Below, in pieces: positions 1 to 12,266 of a stretch of 64,000 nucleotides of DNA. The DNA lies in assembly GCA_004335635.1 (NCBI GenBank), contig QAXH01005246.1, positions 20,764-84,763 of the forward strand, given 5' to 3'. Within the stretch, counting starts at the first letter, position 1. Each line of letters begins with the position of its first letter. This DNA comes from Chloromonas sp. AAM2. Its lineage: Eukaryota > Chlorophyta > Chlorophyceae > Chlamydomonadales > Chlamydomonadaceae. The notes beneath the pieces were generated by a model, which had not been told where the DNA came from, ran no database searches, and worked only from the letters and a program-made list of their open reading frames with translations. A program made the position numbers and the translations under genes.

Positions 1-1085
1 ACTGGTTCCTGACGTGCCTCACGGTTTATCTGACTGATATAGAACGACGGGTACGACGGTCATTCACTAGGTGTTGCTTGCATGGGCACTAGCCTACGAT
101 TTTGCAAACAGCGGCTTCTTGTGCTGTGCACAAGCACTCATGGCCTGAAGGTTGGCATACCTGGGTACTCGCATGCACTGACTGACATGTCTCATGTTGT
201 CTAAAGTATCAGGTGTTGTCGAAGAATTCTGCGCCATGATGATGTCACACCTCACCAGGCCTGAAACAAATGACAGTTGCTATGAAGTCCTGCCTGGCGC
301 TAGCCACCAGTTGATTTGTCCATTGACACGTTACACATGTTTTTCGGGGCTGCTTGTTTGCGGCTTAATGTTCCAATGCTAGGGAATTCTCCCCTCTCAA
401 CATCGACTTATGCAGCATTGCTTGTGTATTCGAGTGCAGTGCCTCAGATTATCTTTCACCTCTTTACACGGGCCAATGTGCCAAAGGCAGTCATAAAGCC
501 AATGTAAAGCGTGTGCCCGCCGAGGGCAATGCGCTTCTCGGCTTTCTCTGCCTTCCTACTGCTGTCTTACCCTGTTGTCACCTTGTCCCTGCCACCACAC
601 TGACTCCAGTGGCGTTTCTGGAAAGTGTCCTAGAACTGGCAAACATCTTTTTTTTCCGTACCAGCTTGCTTGAAAATGTCATCAGAATTCAAGATCGTAC
701 AATTCTGTACATGCAGACCGTGCACACCATGTGAATGACCGTTGTGATTAGTCGACCTAACAAAGCTAGTGCTCTTGCTCCAGTGATAATGTGGTCTGGC
801 CCGTTCGCTGGTCAATCCCAGCAGCTACTGCTTCTCAAAGCCTATGCTCAAAATGGCTGAAAAGGTTTTCAGGTTCCGGAATTGTTAGTCATTACTATGC
901 TCACTACAGAATGCGTCATTTGTGCCTCTTCTTGTTCTTGAACACTCGTACTGTGGCTGTGCCGCTCTGCATAAATTAGTCAGGTGTGACTACTCAACGG
1001 CCAGGAACCTTGGTGCCTGCTTGATTTGCAGACAGGCCTCCGAAGAGAGTACATGACAGTTGCCCCTGCTAGCTCATGCAGATCC
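1..1085. other. No gene recognised; intergenic
   Basis: No reading frame here looks like a conserved protein or joins others through splice sites. The only structured item is one copy of a dispersed repeat near 463-510, also found near 4085-4140 and, inverted, near 62233-62290. The left edge of the window may hold the end of a neighbouring gene that I cannot recognise. Confidence 0.5.
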
Positions 1086-3074
1086 TCAAGGCTCTGCGAA
1101 CGGTGCCTGGTATGAGCCGCGCTCGCGTGAGAACGTCTCCGCCTCGGGGTTGAAGCTCTGCCGGGGCGAGCGCGTGCCCAGGGCAGGCGGACCACTGCCG
1201 TACTCACTAGCACCGTAGTACAGCAATACATCCTGCACATGGCACACGTGCATATCCTTGTTGATACATATGAGGCTGGCCAGGCAAACACCAGAAGTCC
1301 ACGCTTGCCAATGCTGTCTGGCTCCAAGGCGTACACTCTCATGCACTAATTGGAAGATAGACAGAACAATATTTCTGCCTCTGTCCTCGAGGCTCGATAA
1401 TGACCGCACGGCTTGAATATCACATGGCTTGCAAAGAAAGGTATCAGGCTCAGAATTCGGTGCCTGTGACCTACCTCAGGGTAGATGCCCTTCTCCTCCG
1501 TGGGCCCATACTTCCCCTTGGCCTTGGCGTAGCTGAGGGCTGTCCAGTCCTTGGGCGACCTGCTAGCAAGCAACAACTATTTTCTCGGGATGCCCTACCT
1601 TCAAATACATGCGACTCCAGCGAGCCGTGTCTTAGCTGCACTGCCTGGGCTGTGCAACTGGTCGTAGAACTGCGACTATCACTTGCCTTGCATCCAGGTC
1701 CACTCCATAGTCCACCATGAGCTTGATCATCTCCACGCCTGAGGCATACAAGCAGGTGGATGCCCCTAGTGTCAGGGCCGGTATACAAAGGCGATGGCCT
1801 TCCATTAAGCACGAAAGCCAGTAGTTGTAACAACAAGTAGCAGAGCAACACTGAAGTTTGTCAAGGCTTACCTCCATCAATGGCCCAGAACAGCGCCAGG
1901 TCACCTGCAGGCAAGTAAGCAAGGCGTTGCAGATGATGACATCGTGCATTGAACGCAGGAGTTTGTGCAAAGCTAGCTGCAGTCGCTGTGGATGCCCACC
2001 TCCTTTGTTGACATAGTTGGGGTCGGCTCCTGACCGGAGCAGCGCACGTGTGCACTCCAGCCTGCAATGCAATGGCATGAAAATGACATGGCAACTTACA
2101 GGATCCATTCCAATTCGCTGCGTGCTGGTAGTACTTCTGCAAGCAATAGAGTCTTGCAGTTGCAGCTGTCCTGACCCTTGGGCCTGGGCTGTGTGCCACG
2201 GATTAGCTCAAGAGGCGGTGCTTGCGGGCCCAGGCGAGTGTTTCAGATGAAGTACGAACACAGTCAAGCCTTCTCCATGCACGCACCTGCCCCTGTGTGC
2301 TGCCACCATCAGGGGCGTGTAGCCTTCCGGACACGAGTACTTTGAACCAAACACAAAGTTAACATCTGCAGCGTGGCCACAACCAAGGACACGTGCACCA
2401 CATCATGTAAACGCAGGAGCATTCATGAGAACAGGGGGCTGAGATGCTGCTCAAAAATTATGTGTGTCTTGTGGTGCACTGTGACAATATGTGTGCAAGC
2501 TAGGCCAACCATGCGATTGCAATTGAATGGGAGAACACGGCTTACTGCTCTGTCTACCAACGACCGTCACACATCAAGCTGTTTTGCCTTACCACCCCAT
2601 CCCACCCATGTAGCACCCACCAGCTCCTTCCTCAATCTTGTCATACACACGTGCGATGTCATTCTTCACAATAGCATCTGCGAAAGAAGCCATGCCGACG
2701 ACACCATAGACATTCAAACTGTTTGCTGCTACAGCACATAAAGATGCGTACAGCTGTTGACGCACTCACTGTACAACTCCTCCTGCGCACAGCAAACAGA
2801 GCGGGCACTGCATCAGTCACAGGTGGCAGAGGCCATTGCGTGTACAGTGCCAATGGTGCGCGCAACGTACCGTGGCGCGGGTAGCCTTGACCGCGTCCTC
2901 GTCCTCTGCCTCTGGATCAAAATCTTGGTGGTGAGAGCCTCTGCCTCCGTCCCATTGTGTCTCGTAAGCTAGAGAGGCCTCTGCCCGCCGCTTGCGCATA
3001 ATCTCCTCCATTTGATAGGGCGACCGTGCGGTACCTTTTGCGACGCGGCGGGTGCGGTGTGGGCCTGTGTACAC
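1086..3074 (-). CDS. Small ankyrin-repeat protein (about 240 aa, eight or so exons)
   Basis: The exons read downward from an ATG at 3074 (a second in-frame ATG is at 3011) to a stop at 1086. They include 3074-2871, a 13-base micro-exon 2782-2770, and pieces near 2700-2630, 2370-2290, 2060-2000, 1890-1870, 1735-1687, 1560-1480 and 1230-1086. The spliced protein has the ankyrin signature: GYTPLMVAAHRG, then LLRSGADPNYVNKGG, a third repeat containing LFWAIDGG and MVDYGVDLDA, and a last one starting DWTALSYAKAKG. The N-terminus (MEEIMRKRRAE) is charged and acidic, and the C-terminus (FNPEAETFSRERG) carries no recognised domain. Ankyrin repeats bind protein partners, so no enzymatic role follows. 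The intron after codon ...DLDA uses a GC donor (AG|GCAAGT, bases 1686-1685). The gene is divergent from the phosphatase gene at 3555. Exon edges other than those given exactly are approximate. Confidence 0.72.
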
Positions 3075-3554
3075 TGCTTTAGTCTAGGGTAAGGGTCCCC
3101 AGGTCCTACCTCCGGCAGTGCCAAGTCTGCATGAATCTAGGCTCGGACGCAGCGGAACGCTCATTGGCTCTGGGATGGATCGTGCATGACACCGTTTCTA
3201 AACCCGTCACTCGCCAACATCACGTGAGGATAGGAAAAATCCCACGGCGACAGAACGACGACTCTGATCCGCTGTGGCCCGCGTGACTCAGCTGGAATCT
3301 GGCCGGACACTTGATCGTAATGTTGGGTTTGAAAGGCGCGTCTGGCAGTGCTGCGGCTCAGGTCAGAGCAAAGCGAACTTACTGCTATCAAGTGTCTACC
3401 AAGGCCAGATTGATAGGTGCGCCATGGTCAATGTCACTTGAGCTCAAAACGGGCAACTCCATATGAGCCGCAAGCTCAACTTGCTAGTATCCGATGCGCA
3501 TATCCACTGGCTCTCGCTACACATTCACCATCGCCATTGCCTGCAGGCCGTGTG
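3075..3554. promoter_or_regulatory. Shared 5' region of two divergent genes
   Basis: About 480 bp separate the start codons of the ankyrin gene (minus) and the phosphatase gene (plus). The interval must contain both 5' UTRs and promoters. I see no clear TATA box. This is inferred from gene layout only. Confidence 0.4.
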
Positions 3555-6096
3555 ATGGCAGCAGCCGCTGAAGTCGTGGCAGCGCCTCGTCAGATAGACT
3601 TCCTGGCGCTCCGAGGGGCGCTTTTTGACATTGATGGTGAGAACGTGCTCGGAGAGCCTGGTCACAGAAAGCAGTGTGTTCTCCTATCACCAGGAGACCA
3701 ATTTGTTCTCATACTGCATTTGCTGTGCAGGCACCCTTGGCAACTCTGACCCACTCCATTTTCAAGTGTGGGTGTGCACGCTCACTGCACTGTGAAGGCA
3801 TGGCTTGCTTGCTGCTTGCATTTCACAGTCACATTCCACCACAATTACCAATGCAGGTTTCAGGAATCCTTGATGGAACTTGGCTTTAATAATGGAGAGC
3901 CCATCACAGAAGAGTGGTTCATGGCAAACATCTCAGGTACATGCAGGCTTGGAAACAGTGAGCCTCTTATGGAATGTCTCTCCTGAGTTGCATCACAATT
4001 TGCCCAGAGCCCTAGATGCGTGTCGCGATGAGAGAAGGGCAGCTCAAGCTCACCCGGTCAGAGCAGCCTGTGCCAGGTGAATTGCACGGGCCGATGTGCC
4101 AAACACAATCATAAAGCCAATGTAAAGTGGGCTTGACACCGCTGACGCTCACAGCAAACATGGCGACACAACTGTTGTTCGCACTATGCTGTATAGTGGT
4201 CCAGCAAAATGTGTACTGCCTAGATTGTGCAACGCAAGGTTTAGCCCGAAGGTGATTTGCACTCTCACTCTCTCACTGGGCAGTTCAGCCAAGGTGATAC
4301 ACAGTGGCGCTGCAAGCCTCTGATGGACTGTCTTGCCTGAGTTGCATCACAGTCAAAGCCTCAGGCGCGTGTGGCGGGTGAGACCCAGTCAGCCCATTTC
4401 CATGGTCTTATGGCAGCCAGTGACAGATGGTCTGCAGTCTTAGGCGAAAATCCCATGCGGGGCCACCGGCCTGTTGTGTGTCATCCGCCTTGTCCACAAC
4501 GTACTCTGCCGTTGTTATCAAACACCTTCTCCAAAGCCCTTTCTTACACACTGGCCATTCCTCCTGCCTTGTTCGTACCCCTAGGCCGCCACAACCCTCA
4601 AATCAACGCGGAGCTTTTCCCGGACCGCTCCGAGGAGTGGCGCACCGACTGGTGTGACAAGCGTGAGGCACGTTTCCGTCAGTTGGCCTCCACCCACTTG
4701 AAGCCCATCAAGGGCCTGCATCGCTTTGCAGCCTGGGTCAGGGCACGAGGACTCAGGCGAGCGGCCGTCACCAATGCACCAAGGTCCAATGCAGAGGTCA
4801 TGGTTGGAGGGCTGGGCATGGGAAGCTTTTTTGAGGTGCGCAGGGCAGGAGAGAAACATGCATGCAGGAGGTAAGGTCAGATCGAGAAGGGCAAGGGGGA
4901 GAGAGCAGGGAAAGTGCTCAGCTGGCAGACAGACAGGAGGATTGTGGTGGGGCATTGGACATGAAGGTTGGAAGGCTCGTTGAAGAGACGGGGACTCCAG
5001 TCTGAGAGTGGGCAGGCTGGCCAGGATGCAAAGGCGTTCAGCAAACTTCAGTCTGGCTACTGTGCATAGCAAACTCAAGCAGAGCCTCTTTAGTCAATGC
5101 CCACTGCACACATGCAGTGTCAGGCCTGAACAACCCTTTCTCACCAATGGATCTCATAACGCTGGGTTGCAACGTGATGACAAGTGCAATCAGTGCAAGG
5201 CAGGCAGTACCGCGTCTGGATTCCTGTACATAGGAAGCACATTTCAAGCTGAACAAACCTGGCCTTATTGTATTGAATGTCTAGCTGCAGTACCGTGGTT
5301 GGACACGAGAAGCCATGTAATGATGAATGATGATGACACCTGGCCTCCCTGGCCTGCCGACCTGCCTGCTTGATTGCACAGACACTCGTAATTGGTGATG
5401 AGTGCCTCCGAGCCAAGCCGTTCCCTGATCCCTACATGGAGGGGCTTATCAAGATCGGCCTGCGCCATGTGCCTGAACAGGCAAGTATGCACACAGGCAA
5501 AGACAATTCCAAAGGAACGCAAGCCGCCAGCAAACCCAGGGGTGCATGAACCAACAGCACTTGCGGCTTGATGTCAAGATTGGCTGTATGGGAGTATAGG
5601 CTATGTAGTAGGCAAGCTGCATGTCCCATGCACCACGCTTTTGAACACATTAGTATTTGGACAGACACTTCGGCAATGACCAGGAAGCCATCCGCGCATG
5701 ATATGTCACCCTACTGAGTGCATCAAGGTAGCATTTGTGATTGCAGTGTGGCCTCTGGATCATGGCAAGTCACAAGTGCAGGTGTGCCAAGTTGTCGTTG
5801 CTTGCACCAGGATGGCAGTTGAATTGCAGTCGAATCTGCCCATAGTGTTCCGTAACAGAACGTGTGGTTGGATTTGTTGTGCCTCATCCGTGCAGGTGCT
5901 GGTTCTCGAGGATTCTCCCGCAGGCGTGCAGTCAGCCGTGGCCACCGGCATGCCCGTGGTGGGCCTCCTGACGGGCCAGCCCAGGGAGGCCCTGGAAGCC
6001 GCAGGCGCGCACCTGATCCTGAATGACTTTGACGAACTTATGGAGCTGATCGAGGCGCAGGAAGCCAAGCAGGCAGCCCAGATGCAGGCAGCGTGA
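3555..6096 (+). CDS. SGPP-like haloacid dehalogenase sugar phosphatase (249 aa)
   Basis: Six exons with consistent phases: 3555-3636, 3731-3767, 3857-3936, 4585-4835, 5382-5480, 5896-6096. All four HAD motifs are present: FDIDGTLGNSDP (motif I, nucleophile and acid-base aspartates, about residues 25-36), AAVTNAP (motif II), the lysine in RAKPFPDPY (motif III), and LVLEDSPAGV (motif IV). The segment after motif I (FQESLMELGFNNG, PITEEWF) closely resembles plant SGPP (At2g38740 type), a cytosolic small phosphosugar phosphatase. The length matches that family. The predicted reaction is Mg-dependent removal of phosphate from small sugar phosphates; the substrate cannot be read from sequence. Intron 5 starts with GC (CAG|GCAAGT at 5481). 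No transit peptide is obvious. The short alanine-rich N-terminus before motif I is lineage-specific. Confidence 0.9.
3958..4375 (+). repeat. Dispersed repeats inside intron 3 of the phosphatase gene
   Basis: Two imperfect direct copies of about 60 bp (near 3958-4024 and 4313-4372) share the string CTGAGTTGCATCACA. Between them lie a copy of the repeat also found at 463-510 and 62233-62290 (here 4085-4140) and a copy of a second repeat also found at 6653-6733 (here 4170-4247). The intron appears to be built from old mobile-element fragments. Confidence 0.6.
5279..5335 (-). repeat. Dispersed (ATG)n-ended repeat, copy 1
   Basis: CTAGCTGCAGTACCGTGG ... AGCCATGTAATGATG also occurs at 63285-63343 (nearly complete) and, reverse-complemented and without the trinucleotide end, at 18742-18780. 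Placed in an intron of the phosphatase gene here and in an intron of the RING gene at 18.7 kb. Confidence 0.65.
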
Positions 6097-7468
6097 GAGT
6101 TACGAAGCTGGAGAGAGGGGTTCAGCCCGAGTGGGTTGCAATGCTGCGCTTGAGGTGCTTGGCTTGGATAGAGCATGCTTTTAAAATGGGGAAAACTTGG
6201 TGCTGTATTTGATTATGTTGACACAATCGAATCAGTGTGTGTGTGTGTGGACCCTGGCAGGCAGAGCGAGAGGCGATGGGCCGGATTGCCACCACACCAA
6301 CGCTTGTGTGATATTCGTTACTGGCTGCGTTCGCTATTGCTTCCGCATTGGGGGCATATTTATGAATTTGCCACAAACGTGGGCTTGTGTTAGCACGGCG
6401 AAGTGTGGATGCATGGTGCAGGGCGGGTAGCAGTGTGATGCATCTTCATGTGTATGAAGCAGGTGCGTCATGAGGAGTGACTTGGTATGCTGTTGTAAAT
6501 GAAGTAAACCAACGTCTACCAATTGCTGGGAGTTGGTCGGGGTTTGCAGTATCCCATGCCCCATGGCAAACCCCTGCATACCACATGCCATGAATGCTGC
6601 AGCCTGTGTGGGTACTCCAACGACCGCCAGCCATGACTGGTGACATGATGGCCACTGCCTGTTGCTTGCACTATGCATATAGTGGTCCAACAAAATGTGT
6701 ACTGCCTTGTTTGTGCAACGCAAGCTTCAGCCCCACCCCGCGCTCTACAGGAACGCGTTGCTGGAACGTCCTGCTACGTTCCGGCAAGTGTCCAGCATGG
6801 TCAAACAAGTGTCACTTCCGGCATGCCAGCTGTGCAACCCTCGGCATGCCCCCGGTGCTTTGAAACTGGTTGCCGCCTCCGCAATGAATGCGGAGCTTGT
6901 CGTCGCTTGAGCACACAATTTTGTGTGTCAAACCAAAAAGCGGCGAACGTTTTTGCTGGCCACCATCTCTGAGCACAGCATACTGTTTTGCGATTACATA
7001 ACACATGCGCCTACCCTTATGCCACAGGTGGCTGCAACGTCCGCACAACGACGACGAGTTTGGTCGATTACCTCGTTTCCCGGCAATGCGGCCATGCAAT
7101 GTCAAGAATGCATCGGTATCCTTTGACTGAGTTGCGACCTGCCCTGGTCTCGAACACTAACTTGGTTCTGTATGACTTGCTGGCCAAATGGCTTGCCAAG
7201 TCGCCTCTGACCTTGGCGAACCATCGTCTACAGCATGGTGGTCACAAACAGGTGATATAAGCATTTCGTTCACATACGCATACTGTATAAGGGTTTGGGT
7301 TGCCGGAGCTGACATGCTACAGCTTGCTCTGTAACCAACGTTGTGCACACAAAGCATCGTTCAGACAACGCATCCTTGGGTTGTGCCAGAAACCTTGAGA
7401 TATAGACAGTTGACGGAAGCCGTGCAAGCACCACTCGCACTTGCTTCGCTGCGTCGTCAATCCGCAGG
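6097..7468. other. Intergenic; 3' UTR and a dispersed repeat copy
   Basis: This lies between the phosphatase stop and the metalloprotease start. TGTAA, the usual green-algal polyadenylation signal, occurs near 6494. Bases 6653-6733 are the second copy of the repeat at 4170-4247 (shared core TATAGTGGTCCA.CAAAATG). No convincing exon was found; the open frames do not join to anything. Confidence 0.5.
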
Positions 7469-10400
7469 ATGTCTGAGCGAGGATTGCTTGGGTTTGTTCT
7501 CGTTGTCGCCATGGCATGGGCGGCTCCTCTTTCTGCTGAGAATGGCGATCAGCTTCAAGGTGCGCAACCTTTGTGAAGCGCATGCTTTTTCTCGGCGGTG
7601 CCCAGCAAATGCTAATCAGCAGAGCAGTGGTGCTGCCAGTAGCCAGCCTCTTCCCCAGTGGTCAAATGTGTCATGCAAGCTTGCCCGTCAGCCTCGCCTT
7701 ATTTTGACGCAGGCACATTGATCGTCATAGACAAGGACAACCCCAGCGTCACTGATGTTGACAATGGCGACTTTGGTTTGCGGCAGCAAGATGGCTCCTT
7801 ACGTCGGCTCCTGTTCAGCGGCATACCTCCGCCTGACAGCTGGGGCAGCGGCACAGAGATCACAGTGCAGCTGCGAGATGCTCCACCTCGTGCTGCACGC
7901 CTCCTGGGAGTTCCGGACAGACGCCTGAGCCAGGACAATGCACTGCACGTCAGATCATTTGAGCTGGCGTCACCTGGGAACACGGGCTCGATAGCCGCCG
8001 CCCTGCCGACTCCGGCCCTTGGCAGCACCTTGTCCGCGAATCTCAAGGCTGCCAGCACCTCTGGAGCCCAGGCCGACGAGATCTCTATGGTTGTTTTTCT
8101 GGTCGACATGTGTGGCAAGGGCGGAGGCCCAGCCGCAACCCGCCAGGTGAGCTGGGACGAATGAGTGCAGTGGTCCATCAAGGGAGTCCAACAAGAGAGC
8201 GGTCGAACAAGAGAGGTCATCAAGTCCATCAAGGCTGGTTCATCAACAACAACAAGGCATTGCGCAGGATAGCTGGTTCGTTGTTTTCCCAACTCGGATT
8301 GTATAAACCACTGTCCCTTGTGTTGTCTGCAGGACATTCAATCACTGCTGTTCTCTGCCAACGGCTTGGGCTTGGCGACCTTCTTTGCTACCTGCTCGCA
8401 AAACATTGCCCAAGTTAGACCAGAAACTACTCTGGTGCTTGGACCCATTTCAATGCCCTGCTCTGGAAGCAGCAACAGGCTGTTTTGGAGTACCAACAGC
8501 TGCGAAATGGAGGACTACTACGGCTGGATGGTGAGGCACACTTGCTTAAGCTCAACCTGTTAATTAGTGAGCTATGGGTAGTCTGAGATCTTCGTAGAGT
8601 TCTTGCTGGCTCTTCACTTCTTGGTTAGCAGTGCAGGCACAGTGTCGAGCTCGGCCTGGTATAAATTACTGAGATGTGGGTAGCCTAAGGTTTGCCACCT
8701 GTTGGCTACTAGTGTAGGCTGTCAAGGGCTTTCAGTGAAGGAATACTGGCAGCTCAGGCATCAAAGCCAAGTGCATGGCAGGCGCATGTTGACGGCCCAA
8801 AAGGTTCATCGCCAGTCTCTTGCGTGGATAGCAGGAACATGGCTAGCAAAAGATTGGTTTGCTGGGTCGAGTACAAGACCTGGAAACAAGCGGAAGCAAG
8901 TGCAGAGACTGGAATTATAACAGAACTGGAAGAATTTCAACAGGTCACATGGCGCACTGTTTTGCTGCTTGGCGCACAGTTTTATGCAGAGGAATGGGCA
9001 CTTTTGCAGTCCCCACCCATTGACCTGTCACCTTACCGGCATCGCATCCTCGTCACGCCTGGCGGCCAGTCAAGCTTCATGTCGCCTAGAACGACCAAGT
9101 GTGCCTGGTCGGGCCAGGCCACCATTGGACCATACTCTGGCCGTGACTGGTCGACCCCTGGTGCCTACGCATATGCATGGATCAGCGGGGACTACTGGGC
9201 CAATCCGCAGGGCTGGTTTCATGAAATTGGCCACAACTACTTCCTGGAACATGCAGGCGTGCCAGGGGTGAGTGTTAAGGGCTGTTGAATCATGACAAGG
9301 AGCGCAACCCTACTCCCAGACAACCGCAGCGGCTCTTCAATCCCTTCTAAAACCTTGCATCCTGGGCTCCTCAATTTTGGGGTCGTCTAGCTGTTGTGGT
9401 CGTCTAGCTTTTGGGCCGTTTGCGGTCGTCTAGTTTGGTTCAGCCCTGTGCCTCGTGGCCTGTGCACAGCACAGCTGTTCTTTGATTGCTTCGCTGTGCA
9501 GGTATCAATCTACGGCGACTACTCATGTGCCATGGGCTTCTGCTGCAAGCCTCGGTGCATGAACCCTGCCCACAACTGGCAGCTGGGATGGGGGTCGGAG
9601 GTCGATGGTAGTAGCGCACTCATCAAGGAGGGGCAGACGTTCACCTTTGTGCTGCCAGCACAGAACCTTGCAACGGGCCACGTGGTGAGGGTGGCGGGAA
9701 GGCGTTTGGCAAGGGCAAGGGGTATCGTATGAGCGGAGGTGTCAGGGGAGCAGGGAAAGTCGATACCGCTGCCTCTGTGCTGCTGTTGCTGCATCAAGGA
9801 GGATGCCAGGGGTAAGCTGGGATGTCACGGGGCAAGGTGTTGCTGCATTCAGCTCCCTTGTACGCAACAGGGCACGCGGCGAGCTTGTGGAGACTGGGCA
9901 GTGTGCTGACAGCACTGCGTTCCTCTTGCAGGGAAGAGCGCTCTGGTCGAGTGCCTAACTGGGGAGAGCACTCGACCTGAGGACAGATTCACCGCAACGT
10001 TTACGTAGTAGTGCTTGCAACGTTGTACTGCCGCCTGGCATCATTATGCCCTGGCAATCACGGCATCTGTTACTCCCGCTCTTTTCGTGCAGCTGCGTCT
10101 TCCCATGCCATGGGCCCTGGGTTGGGCCGGCACGACCTTCTGGCTCGGCTATCGGGTCGACTCCTTCCCCGTCGACCTCGTGTCCCTCGCCAGCGGAACA
10201 AACACGTTTTCAAACGGTGTGAACATCTACATGTACCCGGGTGGCAGCAAGACGGACGCCACCAACACGATGCACATCGGCTTCCTCGCCCGCGGCCGCC
10301 AGGTGCGTCAAGGGTGGGCGTCATCGGTGGGGTAGCGGTGTCGTCACGGACAGCGGAAACAGTGGTGTTATGCATGTCAACACACGTCATAACAGAAAGC

Positions 10401-12266
10401 CTGAATCAACATCAACAGACACACCCTGCGAGGATGCCTTTGGGTCAACGGCCGCCTCACGCAGACTGGTCGTTGAACCATACCGCAGATGGGCTCGACG
10501 GCCGCCTCACACAGACTGGTCGTTGAATCATACCGCAAACGGGCTCGACGGCCGCCTCACGCAGACTGGTCGTTGAACCATACCGCAGATGGGCTTGACG
10601 GCCGCCTCACACAGACTGGTCGTTGAACCATACCGCAAATGGGCTCGACGGCCGCCTCACACAGACTGGCCATCGCGCCGTTGGTTAACCACGTTGATGC
10701 ACGGCTGACTTTCACATGGATGCCACGAAGGTTAGCCGCCTGTTGTCCTCGCAGTGGTCTGACACACAGTATGCAAGTAACCTGGTGGTGCGCCATCTGA
10801 CATCCGACGCCCGCAGCGCCACCGTCTCCGTGTGCCGCATCGGGGGACCACGTGAGGTGCGTACACGATGCAGTCAATTGATAGATGATCGGGACGCACG
10901 TTTGGGACCCGAGAGCACAAGTCAGCGCCCGTTGTGAGTCGTTATAAGTTACACCAACCGCTCAAAAGAAGGGCTCATACTCAAGGCAAGAGACGTTCGA
11001 AAGGACCAGGCAAGGGGTTGTGAACACTGGCAGTAGTCGTGACATCATGTGCTTACTGCTGATATGTTCCTGACAGGTCTGCGGTGCTGGCATTGACTTC
11101 AACTGCAATGGCCTGATTGATGGCCAGGATCCCGATTGCCTGCGGTCCCCCAGCCCGCTTCCCAGCCCTGCCCCCAGCCCAACCCCCGCACCCCCGCCAC
11201 CGCCCNNNNNNNNNNNNNNNNNNNNNNNNNNNNCACCGCCCCCTGCACCCAGCCCGCCACCTCCTATCCCTTCTCCTAACAGAGCACCAGAGCCAGGTGA
11301 GGTCAATTGACGATGGATTGCGCTGAGTTTATCTACAGTTGTACCATGCACAGCCTGAAGGACCTGCATTGCGCACCAGACTATGAGTTTAGGGCAAGCT
11401 GTTTGCAGAATTGGAGCCCCAAATGCTTGGGATAATGCGTCAACAGTGGACCATGCACAGAACACAAAGTGTACCCAGCTACACGTGGCTTGATCTCCCC
11501 TGCACGTGCACGATGATCACTCAAACTCGTGCAGCTGCGTGTCAGTGCCATTTGCACGTGCAGCCATTCATTCATGCTGTCACCTGCATGTGCGCAAGTT
11601 TGTTGTGTGTGCCCGTGCTCTTCCACACAGACCCGATGCTGGTGGAGTGTTCAAGTCAAGCTAACTTCAACTACGTCTCTTGGCTCTTCACCAACGAGGC
11701 AACAAGGCAGAAGTGCTGCTCCTGGTGCAACAGTGCAGCATTCAACAAGGCAGCGGTGTGCAGGTGTGTAGGCAGTTTGGTTGGGGCCAAAGCAAAGATG
11801 GAAGTGTCAAAGCCATGCAGACTCTTTTCTGAAGGCATTGTTTTTGTGGGGATCAAAGAGAAAGGAACAACAGCGTCAGGCTTTGCGTCAGGCTAAGGCT
11901 TCAGGCGAGGTAGGAGTTTGCTTCAGGTACCAGGTAACGGTGTGTAGGCAGCAGAGAAGCAAGGACTTGGTGACCGAAGCATCTCAATTGAGACGCTCAA
12001 GCGCAACCAGGAGAGGTGTGTATCTGTTGGCGTCGTTGCCTCAAAGGCTGCAAGAAACAATTCAGGTCACATCCTTGCACATGTTTTCTGTTTGTTGCAG
12101 AACCGCCTATGACGGCAACGGCACCCGCTACTCTGCATGCAGCAGCCCTCTGCCGCCGCCGCCCTTCCTTAGGGCATCTCAGGCATTGCGATCACCTGTC
12201 ATGGTCGCCAGCAGCCCCACTGCCGTCACAGGAAACAGCAGCAGCAGCAGCAGCACAGCGGGCTAA
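7469..12266 (+). CDS. Secreted gametolysin-like (peptidase M11) zinc metalloprotease, about 674 aa
   Basis: Ten exons with matching phases: 7469-7559, 7713-8146, 8333-8530, 8980-9267, 9502-9684, 10093-10302, 10755-10856, 11077-11296, 11631-11763, 12101-12266. The chosen ATG gives a signal peptide (hydrophobic stretch GLLGFVLVVAMAWAAPLSA). A propeptide-like region follows. The zinc-binding site is HEIGHNYFLEHAG (HExxHxxxxxH, about residue 315) and is followed by a block with YGDYSCAMG, as in Chlamydomonas and Volvox cell-wall lysins. Next come a CGAGIDFNCNGLIDG calcium-binding-like motif, a proline-rich linker with PSPP-type repeats (broken by 28 Ns), and a Cys-rich tail. Gametolysins act outside the cell on hydroxyproline-rich wall glycoproteins during mating or wall turnover, which I infer for this protein. 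The active-site first residue is His, not the Gln of C. reinhardtii gametolysin. The serine run near the end is low complexity. Confidence 0.9.
10441..10670 (+). repeat. 50-bp tandem repeat in an intron of the metalloprotease gene
   Basis: Four to five copies of a 50-bp unit that begins GGGCTCGACGGCCGCCTCAC lie in the intron between exons 6 and 7. Copies alternate at two variable positions (CGCAGAT/CGCAAA, GCAGAC/ACAGAC), which suggests a 100-bp higher-order unit. Confidence 0.85.
11206..11233. other. Assembly gap (28 N) in the proline-rich linker
   Basis: The Ns replace part of a CCGCC/CCCAGC-rich coding repeat in exon 8 of the metalloprotease. Reading frame before and after agrees with a gap of 28 bases, but the true length may differ. 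Confidence 0.95.
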
